A stretch of 64,000 bases of DNA, taken from positions 199,494 through 263,493 of the forward strand of contig NZ_JAUEMJ010000005.1 in NCBI RefSeq assembly GCF_030403505.1, given 5' to 3'. The DNA comes from Glycomyces tritici (GTDB lineage: Bacteria > Actinomycetota > Actinomycetes > Mycobacteriales > Micromonosporaceae). Shown here piece after piece: positions 17,061-26,470 of the stretch; position 1 is the stretch's first letter, and every line of letters begins with the position of its first letter. A model generated the notes under the pieces. It was not told the DNA's origin and ran no database searches. It saw only the letters and a program-made list of their open reading frames with translations. A program made the translations under genes and the position numbers.

Positions 17061-18890
17061 GTGTCCACCGTCCCTCTCGGACAGTACGAGAAGCAGCCGA
17101 CCGTCCCGCTGCCGGCCGGCGCCCGGGTCCTCACCGGCGCGAGCGCATGGACCGCCGCCGCCGAGACGGCCGCCGCGAAAGCGGGCGGGCGAGCACCGCT
17201 CCTCGTGGTCGACGCCTACCCCGGAGCGGACCTCCCCCTGCTCGCCGAACTGATCGCGGGCGCACTGCCGCAGTGGCGGGTCGTCGACGTCGAGGACGCC
17301 GCCGCGCTCCCCATTGCGCACATCGACGCCCGCTTCGCGGACAACCTCACCGAGGACCGGGTGTTCGGCGTCCTCTCGCACGCCACAGTGGACGCCTTCT
17401 ACGACGCCGAGCGCCTCGACAAGCTCGCCGTCGAGGTCGACGGCGCCGTCGAACCCACGGTCCTGCTCGGCTGGGGCGCCGACCTCGTCGCCCGGCGCCT
17501 CGCGCACCCGTACGCGCTGGTGCTCGCGGACATGGCCCGCTGGGAGCTCCAGCTGCGCCAGCGGGCCGGGGCCACCAACTGGCGCGCCGAGAACCCGGAC
17601 GAGGACCAGCTGCGCAAGTACAAGCGCGGGTTCTTCGTCGAGTGGCGCGTGGCCGACCGCCACAAGACCGCCATGTTCGACCGGCTCGACTTCGTCTTGG
17701 ACGCCAACGCGATCGGCGCCGCCGAGCCGACCGATCGCGCCGCCGGCATGATCACCGGCGAGGCCTTCCGCGCCGGCCTGCGCGACGCCGCGCACGCGCC
17801 GCTCCGGGTCGTCCCGTTCTTCGACCCCGGCGTGTGGGGCGGCCAGTGGATGAAGCAGAGGCTCGACCTCGACCCCGCCAAGCCCAACTACGCGTGGTGC
17901 TTCGACTGCGTCCCGGAGGAGAACTCGCTGCTCCTGGAGGACGCCGAAGGCGCCGTCGTCGAGATCCCCTCCCTCGACCTGGTGCTCGCGCAACCCGAAG
18001 CGCTGCTGGGGGAGCGGACCTACGCGCGGTTCGGCGCCGAGTTCCCGATCCGCTTCGACTTCCTCGACACCATGGAGGGCGGCAACCTCTCCCTCCAGGT
18101 GCACCCGCTCACCGACTACATCCAGCGCCACTTCGGTATGCACTACACGCAGGACGAGTCGTACTACATGCTCGACGCCGGGGACGACGCGGTCGTCTAC
18201 CTCGGCACCAAGGACGGCGTCGACCGGGACGCGATGCTCGCCGACCTCCGCGCCGCCGAGTCCGGCGAGCGGCCCTTCCCCGCCGAGCAGTACGTGAACG
18301 CGTTCCCCGCCAAGAAGCACGACCACTTCCTCATCCCGGCCGGCACCATCCACAGCTCGGGCGCGAACTCGATGGTCCTGGAGATCTCGGCGACCCCGTT
18401 CATCTTCACCTTCAAGCTCTGGGACTGGGGCCGCCTCGGCCTCGACGGCGTCCCGCGCCCGGTCCACATCGACCACGGCGAGCGCAACCTCGTCTGGAAG
18501 CGCGACACGGCCTGGACCGAGGCGAACCTCGTCAACCGGGTCGAGGAGATCAAGCGCGACGGCGACGGCGATCTCGAGAAAGGCAACGTCGAGGAGCGCA
18601 CCGGCCTCCACGAGCTCGAGTTCATCGAAGTGCGCCGCCACTGGTTCGCAGAACAAGCCGCCCACGACACGGAGGGCACCGTCAACGTGCTCAACCTCGT
18701 CGAGGGCGACGAAGTCGAGATCACCAGCCCCACCGGAGCGTTCGCGCCCTACACGATCCACTACGCCGAGACGTTCATCGTCCCGGCCGCCGTCGGCCCC
18801 TACGTCGTCCGCCGCACGGCCCGCTCCCGCAGCGAGCGCTTCGGGACCGTCAAAGCCTCGGTCCGCGGCACCCGGACCGGCGAAGCCTGA
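17061..18890 (+). CDS. manA: Class I mannose-6-phosphate isomerase, long form
   Basis: A 609-residue protein whose C-terminal part (about 240-600) is a type I phosphomannose isomerase cupin, interconverting mannose 6-phosphate and fructose 6-phosphate. Zinc-site residues are in NLSLQVHPLTDYIQRHFG (Gln and His, about 340) and in HFLIPAGTIHSSGAN (His, about 430). The N-terminal 240 residues (VDAYPGADLPLLAELIAGAL, then DNLTEDRVFGVLSHATVDAFYD) look like a degenerate P-loop kinase-like domain. The same long form occurs in other Gram-positives next to sugar operons. Starts GTG with GGAGCG upstream, 10 bases after the kinase gene. Confidence 0.85.
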   Translation: MSTVPLGQYEKQPTVPLPAGARVLTGASAWTAAAETAAAKAGGRAPLLVVDAYPGADLPLLAELIAGALPQWRVVDVEDAAALPIAHIDARFADNLTEDRVFGVLSHATVDAFYDAERLDKLAVEVDGAVEPTVLLGWGADLVARRLAHPYALVLADMARWELQLRQRAGATNWRAENPDEDQLRKYKRGFFVEWRVADRHKTAMFDRLDFVLDANAIGAAEPTDRAAGMITGEAFRAGLRDAAHAPLRVVPFFDPGVWGGQWMKQRLDLDPAKPNYAWCFDCVPEENSLLLEDAEGAVVEIPSLDLVLAQPEALLGERTYARFGAEFPIRFDFLDTMEGGNLSLQVHPLTDYIQRHFGMHYTQDESYYMLDAGDDAVVYLGTKDGVDRDAMLADLRAAESGERPFPAEQYVNAFPAKKHDHFLIPAGTIHSSGANSMVLEISATPFIFTFKLWDWGRLGLDGVPRPVHIDHGERNLVWKRDTAWTEANLVNRVEEIKRDGDGDLEKGNVEERTGLHELEFIEVRRHWFAEQAAHDTEGTVNVLNLVEGDEVEITSPTGAFAPYTIHYAETFIVPAAVGPYVVRRTARSRSERFGTVKASVRGTRTGEA

Positions 18891-18929
18891 ACTGCAACCC
18901 CACCCCCTTACCGAACAAAGGAGTTCGCA

Positions 18930-20189
18930 ATGCGATCCAGGAAGATCCCCGCCATCGCGGCCGCCGCTGCCGCCTCGATGCTGCTCGCCTCGTGCGGCGG
19001 CGGCAGCGCCGACGACGGCGCCACCACCGGCACGCTCGACTTCTACACGAACAAGGCCGCCTGGGAGCCCGACTTCGACGAGCTGAACGCGCAGAGCGAG
19101 TCCGACGTCGACATCAGCCTCGACACCACCGGCTACTCCGACGCCGCCCAGTACGACGCGTTCATCAAGCAGTCCTTCCGCACCGACAAGAGCCCCGGCC
19201 TCTTCACCTGGCAGACCGGCCCCTCCCTCGGCGAACTCGTCGACGAGGGCCTGGTCGCCGAGACCACGGACATCTGGGCCAAGGCCGTGGACGAAGGCTG
19301 GATCGGCGAGGACCTCAAGGACGCCTACACCTACGACGGCAAGCAGTACTGCGTGCCGATGAACATCGCCTACTGGGTCATGTACTACAACAAGCCCCTC
19401 TTCGAGGAGCACGGCATCGCCGAGCCCGCCACCTGGGCCGAGCTCGACGCCGCCGCCGAGAAGCTCAAAGGCGCCGGCGTCACCCCGTACTACCAGACCA
19501 GCACGCTGTTCACCTTCCCCTGGTTCCAGCAGCTCGTCGCCGGCACCGACCCCGAGCTCTACAACGGGCTCGCCACAGGCGAAGTGAAGTACACCGACCC
19601 GCGCATCGTCGAGATCATGGAGACCTGGCGCGCACAGCAGGAAGCGGGCTGGTTCAGCGACGCCGGCGCCACGGTCGACCCCGCCGTGGGCCTCAAGCAG
19701 GGCGACTTCGCGATGATCAACTTCGGGTCGTTCTTCAACGGCTCCCTCGACGGCGCCGGCATGGTCTCAGGCCAGGACTACGACATGTTCGTCATCCCCG
19801 CCGTGAACCCCGACCTCGGCACGACCCCCGTCGCGGTCGAATCGGGGCCGCTCTGCGTCGCCGAGAACTCCTCCCAGAAGACCCTCGGCCTCGCGTACGC
19901 CGAATGGTGGATGTCCCCGGACGCGCAGACCGCCTGGAGCGCCGCCCGCGGCGACGTCGCCTTCAACCCGCAGGCCGTCGTCGCCGACCCGATGCTCGAA
20001 GAGCTCGGCACCACCGTCGCCGGCGACGGGTACGAGCGGTTCGACCGCTACTACGAGGCCACGCCCACGCCGATCCTCACCGTCGCCCTCGAGCAGTTCG
20101 GCGCGTTCATCGCCAACCCCGGCGACCCGCTCCCGTTCCTGGAGGCCATCCAGGCCGAGGCCGACGCCTACTGGGCAGACCAGGGGTAA
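18930..20189 (+). CDS. Sugar ABC transporter substrate-binding lipoprotein
   Basis: A 419-residue extracellular solute-binding protein of the carbohydrate CUT1 type. A lipoprotein signal peptide ends in the lipobox LLASC, so the protein is anchored by its acylated Cys outside the membrane. The following low-complexity GGGSADDGATTG linker precedes the two-lobed binding domain (FYTNKAAWEPDFDELNAQS; WAELDAAAEKLKGAGVTP). AAAGGAG precedes ATG. It is followed at once by two permeases but by no ATPase, as in actinobacteria where one shared MsiK-type ATPase powers several sugar importers. The cargo is probably a manno-oligosaccharide, inferred from context. Confidence 0.9.
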   Translation: MRSRKIPAIAAAAAASMLLASCGGGSADDGATTGTLDFYTNKAAWEPDFDELNAQSESDVDISLDTTGYSDAAQYDAFIKQSFRTDKSPGLFTWQTGPSLGELVDEGLVAETTDIWAKAVDEGWIGEDLKDAYTYDGKQYCVPMNIAYWVMYYNKPLFEEHGIAEPATWAELDAAAEKLKGAGVTPYYQTSTLFTFPWFQQLVAGTDPELYNGLATGEVKYTDPRIVEIMETWRAQQEAGWFSDAGATVDPAVGLKQGDFAMINFGSFFNGSLDGAGMVSGQDYDMFVIPAVNPDLGTTPVAVESGPLCVAENSSQKTLGLAYAEWWMSPDAQTAWSAARGDVAFNPQAVVADPMLEELGTTVAGDGYERFDRYYEATPTPILTVALEQFGAFIANPGDPLPFLEAIQAEADAYWADQG

Positions 20190-20196
20190 GCGCCGC

Positions 20197-21147
20197 ATGA
20201 CGTCCGACCAGACCACCCTGAAGCGTCCCGAGGAGCGGCTCCGCCGGTCCTCGGGACGCGACCGGGCCGCACCGAAGCGCCCCAAGGACCCGTTCGACCG
20301 GTCCGCCCTGGGGTTCATCGCGCCCGGCGTGATCCTCGTGGCCGTGCTGCTCTACCTGCCGCTGCTGTGGACCACCTTCCTCAGCCTCACCGAGTACAAC
20401 GGCCTCGGCGACCCCGAGTGGGTCGGCTTCGCGAACTACGTGGAGATGCTCGACGACCCCGGGTTCATCGGCTCCGTGCTCAACACGCTGCTGTGGGTCG
20501 CCGGCACTCTCCTCGTCCCCGTCGGGATCGGGCTCGGCGTCGCCCTGCTCACCTGGAACCTCAAGGGCGGCACCTGGCTGCGCCTGCCGTTCCTCATCCC
20601 GTACGCCCTCTCCGGCATCGGGGTCGGCGTGATCTGGTCGTTCATCCTCTCCGGGGACGGCGCGCTCGACCAGGCGCTCGCCGCCTTCGGCATCGACGAC
20701 ACGCCGCGCTGGCTCGTCGACGCCCCGCTCAACACGGTCGTGATGATCCTCGCGACCGCATGGCAGGGCGTCGGCGTGAACGCCCTGCTCTTCACGATCG
20801 GCCTCCAGTCGATCCCGAAGGAGCCGCTGGAGGCGGCGCGGGTCGACGGCGCGAACGGGCTGCGCCTGTTCCGGAGCATCCTGTGGCCCATGCTCCGCCC
20901 GCTCACCGCGGTCGTCGTCGGCCTCTCGATCGTCGCGAGCCTCAAGACCTTCGACATCGTGCAGGGCATGACGAAAGGCGGGCCCGGCCGGGCCTCCGAG
21001 ACGCTCGCGCTCACGATGTACAAGGAGACCTTCGTGAACAGCGAGTACGGCCTCGGCTCGGCGATCGCCGTGTTCCTCACGATCGTCACGCTCGCGGCCT
21101 CGATCCTCTACCTGCGCCAGCAGCTCTCCAGCAAGCACGGGGTCTGA
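20197..21147 (+). CDS. Sugar ABC transporter permease (MalF type)
   Basis: A 316-residue inner-membrane component. A basic N-terminal cytoplasmic tail of about 35 residues, rich in Arg and Lys, is followed by six predicted helices (starting ALGFIAPGVILVAVLLYLPLLW). The cytoplasmic EAA loop that docks the ATPase is EAARVDGANGLRLFRSILWPML. It starts eight bases after the lipoprotein gene stop and ends one base before the next permease start, a tight operon. Forms the transmembrane channel as a heterodimer with the following permease. Confidence 0.9.
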   Translation: MTSDQTTLKRPEERLRRSSGRDRAAPKRPKDPFDRSALGFIAPGVILVAVLLYLPLLWTTFLSLTEYNGLGDPEWVGFANYVEMLDDPGFIGSVLNTLLWVAGTLLVPVGIGLGVALLTWNLKGGTWLRLPFLIPYALSGIGVGVIWSFILSGDGALDQALAAFGIDDTPRWLVDAPLNTVVMILATAWQGVGVNALLFTIGLQSIPKEPLEAARVDGANGLRLFRSILWPMLRPLTAVVVGLSIVASLKTFDIVQGMTKGGPGRASETLALTMYKETFVNSEYGLGSAIAVFLTIVTLAASILYLRQQLSSKHGV

Positions 21148-21148
21148 C

Positions 21149-21976
21149 ATGCCGTTCAAGCACACCACCCGCATCATCCGCACCGCCGTCCTGGCCGTCC
21201 TCGGCCTGTTCTGGCTCCTGCCGGTGTACCTGCTCCTGGTCAACGCCGCGAAATCGCCGGAGTCGTTCACCACCAAGGAGTCCTGGCTCCCCACCGACTT
21301 CTCGCTGTTCGCGAACATCGCCGAGGCGGTGCGCCTCTCCGGGCTCGCCGAGAGCGCGGCGAGCACCCTGCTCTACGCGGTCGTCTCGCCCGCGATCGCC
21401 GTCGTGGTCGGCGCCGCCGCCGGATTCGCGATCGTCGCGCTCCGGCTGCGCCACGGCTTCGCCTGGTTCGTCGTGGTCTTCGGCGGCACCGTGTTCCCGC
21501 TCCAGATGATCCTGCTGCCGCTGTTCGACGCCTACTCCCGGGCGGGCCTGTTCGACACCCGCACGGGCATGATCGTCGTCTACACGGCCATCTCGATCCC
21601 GTTCTCGGCGTTCGTGATGCGCAACTTCTTCACCGGCATCGCGCACAGCGTCTTCGAGGCCGCCGTGCTCGACGGGGCGACGACCTGGCGCATCTTCGCC
21701 CGCGTCTACCTCCCGATGGCCTCCAGCGCGCTCGTCGCGGTCTTCATCCTGCAGGCCACCTTCATCTGGAACGACTTCCTCCTCGGCCTGGTGCTCAGCC
21801 AGTCCGACACCGTGCGGCCCATCGTGACCAGCCTCGCCGGGATGCAGAGCACCTACGGCGGCGCGCAGATGCCCACGGTGCTCGCGGGCGGCCTGCTCGT
21901 CTCACTGCCCACAGTGGTCCTGTTCCTGTTCACGCAGAAGTTCTTCGCCCGCGGCCTCGCCCTCGGGCAGTACTAG
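21149..21976 (+). CDS. Sugar ABC transporter permease (MalG type)
   Basis: A 275-residue partner permease with six predicted helices (first: IRTAVLAVLGLFWLLPVYLLLVNA). The EAA loop is EAAVLDGATTWRIFARVYLPM, and the C-terminal helix is followed by the typical QKFFARGLALGQY end of MalG-type permeases. It contains one of the CCACAGTGG sites discussed in the findings (21909-21917), using a rare ACA threonine codon. The ATG follows the upstream stop by one base, so translation is coupled. Confidence 0.9.
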   Translation: MPFKHTTRIIRTAVLAVLGLFWLLPVYLLLVNAAKSPESFTTKESWLPTDFSLFANIAEAVRLSGLAESAASTLLYAVVSPAIAVVVGAAAGFAIVALRLRHGFAWFVVVFGGTVFPLQMILLPLFDAYSRAGLFDTRTGMIVVYTAISIPFSAFVMRNFFTGIAHSVFEAAVLDGATTWRIFARVYLPMASSALVAVFILQATFIWNDFLLGLVLSQSDTVRPIVTSLAGMQSTYGGAQMPTVLAGGLLVSLPTVVLFLFTQKFFARGLALGQY

Positions 21977-21984
21977 GAGCCCCC

Positions 21985-24105
21985 ATGCGCCTCATCCCCG
22001 ACGTCGACGACCTCGCGGCCGACCCGGTCGCGCACCACTACGACGACATGATCGCGCCGAGCGGCCTCACCAACTTCCTCGGCACCGCCCGCGTCGACCA
22101 CGACCTCACCGCGGTCAGCGCCGTCACCTTCCCGCCGGTGTCGCAAGGCCTCACCCGCACCGCCGCGTGCTTCGTGGACGGGCGCCTGCTCGAGTCCTAC
22201 GGCGCCCCGATCACCCACGAGTGGCGCCCCGACCGCGTGCGCCGCAGCGCCACCCTCCCCGGCCTCGAACTGGCCACAGTGACCGTGTGCGCCCCAGGCG
22301 AGACCGCGGTCGCGATCGACATCAGCGTCACCAACACCGGCGACCGGGCCCGGACCGTGCCGGTCACGCTCACCCTCGCCGCCGGAGCCGCGCACGCCGA
22401 AGCGGCCTGGCTCGACGCGGTGGCCCCGGAGGCGCGCAACCGCGCCGCCCTCGGCGCGTCCCGTCTGGCCTTCGCCAACCGGGAGGGCACCGCCTGGAGC
22501 GTCCAAGGCGTCGACACCGCAGCCGAAGTCCGGCTCTCCGGCATCGCCCCGATGGCCGGGGAGCACGAGGTCGGCATCGGCGGCATCGAACGCGGCGGCG
22601 ACGTCACCGTGCACCTCGACCTCGCCCCCGGGGCGACCGCCCGCTTCGGGTACGTCCACGCCGTCGGCACCACCGAGGACGCCGCCACCGCGGCCTTCGA
22701 ACGCGTCGCCGCCGACGTCCCGGGCGCAGTCCAAGGCGCCGAAGCCTTCTGGAACCGCCAGCTCGAGGCCGCCTTCACCCCCGGCAACACCGAGTTCTCC
22801 GGCCACCTGCCCACATTGGAGACCGACTCCGACGCGCTGCGCCGCCTCTACTGGTGGGGCGCGCTCGGCACCGTCTGGTTCCGCCGCGACTTCGCGGGCA
22901 ACGTGCTCGGCCGCAGCTACGACACCCTCATGCCCAACTACTGGGCCACCACCACGTTCATCTGGGACTTCAGCCTCAGCTCCATCACGCACGCCCTCCT
23001 CGACCCCGAGCCGATGAAGGCCCAGCTGCGGCACTGGATCGCCTCGGACATCCACACCCACTTCGGCACCTCCTCGCTCACCGGCGGGCCCGTGGGCCGC
23101 TGGTACTCGGTCAACGACTACGCGATGACCCGGCTCGTGCACGACTACCTGCGGTTCACCCGCGACACGGCCCTCCTCGACGAGACCCCGGGGGACCGCC
23201 CCGTCCGCGAGCACCTGCGCGACTGGGCGCTGGCCTGGCAGTCGCTGCGCGGCACGGGACCGCTCGCCGACTACGGCGAGATCGACAACCTCCTCGAATG
23301 CGTCAGCTCCTACACCCACGAGGTCGCGAGCCTGAACGCGGCGAACGTGTGGAACCTGCGCACCGTGGCGGGCATCCTTGCCGCCGAAGGCGACACGGAC
23401 GGCGCGGCCGCCCTCGCCGCGGAAGCCGACGCGCTCGTGAAAGCCGTCGCCGACCTCTACCTGCCGGGCACGGGCCACTTCGCCGCGCGCCAGCCGGACG
23501 GCACCCGCGTGCCGGTGCGGCACGTCTACGACTTCAGCGTCGTGGGCACGACCATCGCCGCCGACCTTGAGGAGGGGACGCGCCGCGAGATGGTCGAGTT
23601 CTACCAGCGCGAGCTGCGCACCGAGGCCTGGCTCCGCTCACTGTCCCCATGGGACCCGGATGCGAGCTTCAGCCCCCGACCCGACCACCAGTGGAACGGC
23701 GCGTACCCGGCGTGGCCGGCCGACGCGGCGCGCTCGCTCGTCGCGCTCGGCGCGCCCGAGGTCGCCATCGACTGGCTGCCGGGCCTGGCGCGCTCGGCGA
23801 ACCAGGGCCCGCCCGGGCAGGCGCACTTCACCGAGGAGGCCGTGCCGCCCGTCAACGGCGGTGCTCGCAAGGCCCCGCCGCAGCTGCCGTACATCATCGA
23901 CTGGGCCTGCTCCTCGGCCGGAGCGTATGTGGCCCTGGTGATCGAGTCGTTCTTCGGCGTCGACCCGCGGCTCGGCTCCGCCGACCTGGACACGTCGCAC
24001 GGATGCATCGCCGACCTCGATCCGGGCGCGGTCCTGCGCGGCCTGCGCGTCGGGGACCGCTTGGTGGACGTGCACGCCGACGGCACCGTCACCGATGCCG
24101 TATGA
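21985..24105 (+). CDS. (Alpha/alpha)6-barrel glycoside hydrolase, MGH1/GH63-like
   Basis: A 706-residue cytoplasmic protein. The N-terminal 270 residues form beta-sandwich-like sequence (VTLTLAAGAAHAEA, VTVHLDLAPGATARF). From about 275 there is an all-helical barrel (LRRLYWWGALGTVWFRR, YWATTTFIWDFSLSSITHALLDP, GRWYSVNDYAMTRLVHDYLRFTRD, YTHEVASLNAANVWNLR, HQWNGAYPAWPADAARSLVALG). The layout resembles mannosylglycerate-hydrolase-like and GH63-type enzymes acting on alpha-linked sugars. I cannot assign the family or catalytic acids with certainty. Lack of a signal peptide fits hydrolysis of imported oligosaccharides. Its stop overlaps the esterase start (ATGA). Stand-alone function remains an inference from the operon. 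Confidence 0.65.
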   Translation: MRLIPDVDDLAADPVAHHYDDMIAPSGLTNFLGTARVDHDLTAVSAVTFPPVSQGLTRTAACFVDGRLLESYGAPITHEWRPDRVRRSATLPGLELATVTVCAPGETAVAIDISVTNTGDRARTVPVTLTLAAGAAHAEAAWLDAVAPEARNRAALGASRLAFANREGTAWSVQGVDTAAEVRLSGIAPMAGEHEVGIGGIERGGDVTVHLDLAPGATARFGYVHAVGTTEDAATAAFERVAADVPGAVQGAEAFWNRQLEAAFTPGNTEFSGHLPTLETDSDALRRLYWWGALGTVWFRRDFAGNVLGRSYDTLMPNYWATTTFIWDFSLSSITHALLDPEPMKAQLRHWIASDIHTHFGTSSLTGGPVGRWYSVNDYAMTRLVHDYLRFTRDTALLDETPGDRPVREHLRDWALAWQSLRGTGPLADYGEIDNLLECVSSYTHEVASLNAANVWNLRTVAGILAAEGDTDGAAALAAEADALVKAVADLYLPGTGHFAARQPDGTRVPVRHVYDFSVVGTTIAADLEEGTRREMVEFYQRELRTEAWLRSLSPWDPDASFSPRPDHQWNGAYPAWPADAARSLVALGAPEVAIDWLPGLARSANQGPPGQAHFTEEAVPPVNGGARKAPPQLPYIIDWACSSAGAYVALVIESFFGVDPRLGSADLDTSHGCIADLDPGAVLRGLRVGDRLVDVHADGTVTDAV

Positions 24106-25298
24106 CCCTGCAGCCCTTCGACATCCACCCCTCGATGGTCCGCGGTGCGGTCGACGTCGAGGCCACTGAGCGCGGCCTGGTCCCGCACCGCCTGCCGCAG
24201 TGGGCGCGGCGGCAGATCCCGGACCGGTTCATGGTGCAGACGAGCGCGGAGAGCGCCGGGGTGCGGCTCGCGATCCGCACGGCCGCCGACGTGATCGAGC
24301 TTGACCTGCAGGCGAGGCGGATCGCCGCCGACGCCGAGGCGCCCATGCCGCCGAGCGTCTACGAACTCACCGAGGGCGGCGCGGTCGTCGCGACCGCAGC
24401 GGCCCCGGTCGGCTCCCGCTTCGTGTTCACCTTCGAGCGCCCGGACGGCGAGATCGTCCCGGGTCCTGATGCGACGGTGCGATTCGCCGGGATCGGCACG
24501 GGCGCCGAGCGCGACCTGGAACTGTGGCTCCCGTACTACGACCACGTCGAACTGCTCGCGCTGCGCGCCGACGCCCCGGTCACCGCCGTGCCGGACGGCG
24601 CCGCGCTCCGCTGGGTGCACCACGGCAGCTCGATCAGCCACGGCTACCGGGCGGCGACCACCACCGGCACGTGGCCGGCGGTCGCGGCGCTCAGGGCCGG
24701 TGCGGCCCTGACGAACCTGGCGTTCAGCGGCAACGCGATGCTCGACCCGTTCACCGCCAGGACGATGCGGGACACGGCCGCCGACCTCATCAGTCTGAAG
24801 ATCGGCATCAACCTCGTCTGCGGCGACGTGATGCGGGTGCGCGGGTTCCGGCCCGCGGTCGACGGCTTCCTCGACACGATCCGCGACGGCCACCCGGACA
24901 CGCCGATCGTGCTCGTCTCGCCGATCTGGTGCGAGCCGGTCGAGACCGCGGCCGGACCGACCATGCAGGACCCGGCCCGGGCCGAGGAGTGGTCGATCGC
25001 GGCGGGCAGCGAGGCCGACACCGAGGCCGGCAAGCTCTCGCTGCGCGTCATCCGCGCCGAACTCGCCGCCATCGTGGACCGACGCCGCGCCGACGGCGAC
25101 CACCGGCTCCACTACCTCGACGGCCTGGCCCTCTACGGCGAGGCCGACGCCGCCACGATGCCCCTGCCGGACAACCTGCACCCCGGTCCGGACGTGCAGC
25201 GGCTCATCGGCGAACGGTTCGCCGCCCGCGTCCTCGCCGACCACGTCCCCCAGCGATCCCCCTCCACGTCGATGAACCTGCAAAGGAGCAGACCATGA
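24102..25298 (+). CDS. SGNH/GDSL hydrolase, probable carbohydrate esterase
   Basis: A 398-residue protein with an N-terminal beta-sandwich-like region (about 1-170) and a C-terminal SGNH hydrolase domain. The nucleophile Ser is in HHGSSISHG (block I), the oxyanion Gly/Asn in LAFSGNAM, and the catalytic Asp/His pair in PDNLHPG (block V). This layout is that of two-domain acetyl-esterases in carbohydrate operons, which deacetylate acetylated oligosaccharides. No signal peptide, so it would act inside the cell together with the preceding hydrolase. ATG 24102 overlaps the previous stop by four bases and its own stop overlaps the next start. Confidence 0.8.
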   Translation: MTLQPFDIHPSMVRGAVDVEATERGLVPHRLPQWARRQIPDRFMVQTSAESAGVRLAIRTAADVIELDLQARRIAADAEAPMPPSVYELTEGGAVVATAAAPVGSRFVFTFERPDGEIVPGPDATVRFAGIGTGAERDLELWLPYYDHVELLALRADAPVTAVPDGAALRWVHHGSSISHGYRAATTTGTWPAVAALRAGAALTNLAFSGNAMLDPFTARTMRDTAADLISLKIGINLVCGDVMRVRGFRPAVDGFLDTIRDGHPDTPIVLVSPIWCEPVETAAGPTMQDPARAEEWSIAAGSEADTEAGKLSLRVIRAELAAIVDRRRADGDHRLHYLDGLALYGEADAATMPLPDNLHPGPDVQRLIGERFAARVLADHVPQRSPSTSMNLQRSRP

Positions 25299-26401
25299 CA
25301 CGCCGATCAATCACCCTCGCGGTGGCCGCCGGACTGGCGACCGCCCTCGTCCCCCTCTCCGTTGCTGCACCCCTATCTGCCGCCGCGGCCGCCCCGATCG
25401 CCTGCCCGCCGAGCGGCACCGCGATCAACACCGAGCTCACCGAGCGCTTCGGCACCTACGGCGACACCGCCGGGCGCTGGACCGGCGCCGACTCCGCGTA
25501 CAGCGTGGACCTGCCGGACGGCTCGACCGCGTGGATCTACTCCGACACGTTCATGGGCGAGGTCGACGCGGACGGCGGCCGGCCCGCCGACTCGCCGTTC
25601 CTCCACAACTCGATCATCGTGGACGACGGCGGCGTCCTCACCACCCACACCGGCGGCACGGAGGCCGCCCCCGAATCGCTCGTGAAGGTCGCGGGCGCGG
25701 ACGAGACGCAGCGCTGGTACTGGTTCGGGGACGCCACGGTCGAGGACGGCCTGCTCCGCGTCATGCTGCTCGAGTTCATCAAGACCGGCACCGGCGTCTT
25801 CGACTTCAAGTTCACCGGCAACGCCGTGGCGACCCTCGACCCGGCCGACATGAGCCTCGTGTCGGTCACCGAACTGCCGGACGCCGCCGTCAACTGGGGC
25901 TCGGCGATCTACGAGGACCCCTCGGACGGCTACACCTACGTCTTCGGCGTCGAGGACAACCAGGCCCAGAAGTACGCCCACCTGGCCCGCGTCCCCACCG
26001 GTTCGTTGACCACCGCGGGCTGGGAGTACTTCAACGCGGGGGAGTGGACCGATGACCCCGCCGCGTCCAGCCGCATCCTCGAAGGCGTCTCCAACGAGTT
26101 CAGCGTCTCCCGCTTCCAGGGGAAGTTCACGCTCGTCACCGGCGACGCGACGGAACCGCTCAGCGCCAAGATCGTGATGTACCGCAGCGCCGCCATCACC
26201 GGCCCCTACACCGGCAAGACCGAGCTGTACACGACCCCGGAGACCGGCGGGAACGTCTTCACCTACAACGCGAAGGCCCACCCGAACCTCGGCGACCGCG
26301 ACACCCTCGTCGTCACCTACAACGTGAACAGCTTCCAGGGATCCGACCACTACACGGACGCCCGCCTGTACCGCCCCCGCTACGTCGACGTGCACTTCTA
26401 G
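25295..26401 (+). CDS. Secreted beta-propeller-like protein (DUF5005/DUF4185-like)
   Basis: A 368-residue exported protein with a clear Sec signal peptide (about 1-33: ITLAVAAGLATALVPLSVAAPLSAAAA). The mature part starts ERFGTYGDTAGRWTGADSAYSVDLPDGSTAWIYSDTFMGE and repeats short WYWFGDATV/WGSAIYEDPSDGYTYVFGVED-like blades ending with YNVNS. This is the pattern of DUF5005/DUF4185 five-bladed propellers that resemble GH43/GH68-type folds. Catalytic function is not established. It overlaps the esterase stop by four bases, GGAG precedes ATG, and a 13-bp hairpin follows. It is the only exported enzyme-like product of this operon and may act on, or bind, the polymer outside the cell. Confidence 0.7.
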   Translation: MTRRSITLAVAAGLATALVPLSVAAPLSAAAAAPIACPPSGTAINTELTERFGTYGDTAGRWTGADSAYSVDLPDGSTAWIYSDTFMGEVDADGGRPADSPFLHNSIIVDDGGVLTTHTGGTEAAPESLVKVAGADETQRWYWFGDATVEDGLLRVMLLEFIKTGTGVFDFKFTGNAVATLDPADMSLVSVTELPDAAVNWGSAIYEDPSDGYTYVFGVEDNQAQKYAHLARVPTGSLTTAGWEYFNAGEWTDDPAASSRILEGVSNEFSVSRFQGKFTLVTGDATEPLSAKIVMYRSAAITGPYTGKTELYTTPETGGNVFTYNAKAHPNLGDRDTLVVTYNVNSFQGSDHYTDARLYRPRYVDVHF

Positions 26402-26422
26402 AGACCCGACACCGCAACACCC

Positions 26423-26453
26423 CCGGGCCGGAGACCACGAGTCTCCGGCCCGG
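26423..26453. terminator. 13-bp perfect hairpin at the end of the sugar operon
   Basis: Bases 26423-26435 pair exactly with 26441-26453 around the loop CACGA. It follows the stop of the secreted propeller gene by 21 bases and precedes the convergent ferredoxin gene, so it can serve both. Confidence 0.8.
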
Positions 26454-26470
26454 ACCTCTTGCGGCGCAGG

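Noticed and set aside
16881..19412. Long antisense open frame across manA and the sugar-binding lipoprotein gene
   Set aside because: Shadow of high-GC coding sequence; sense-strand proteins are conserved and complete.
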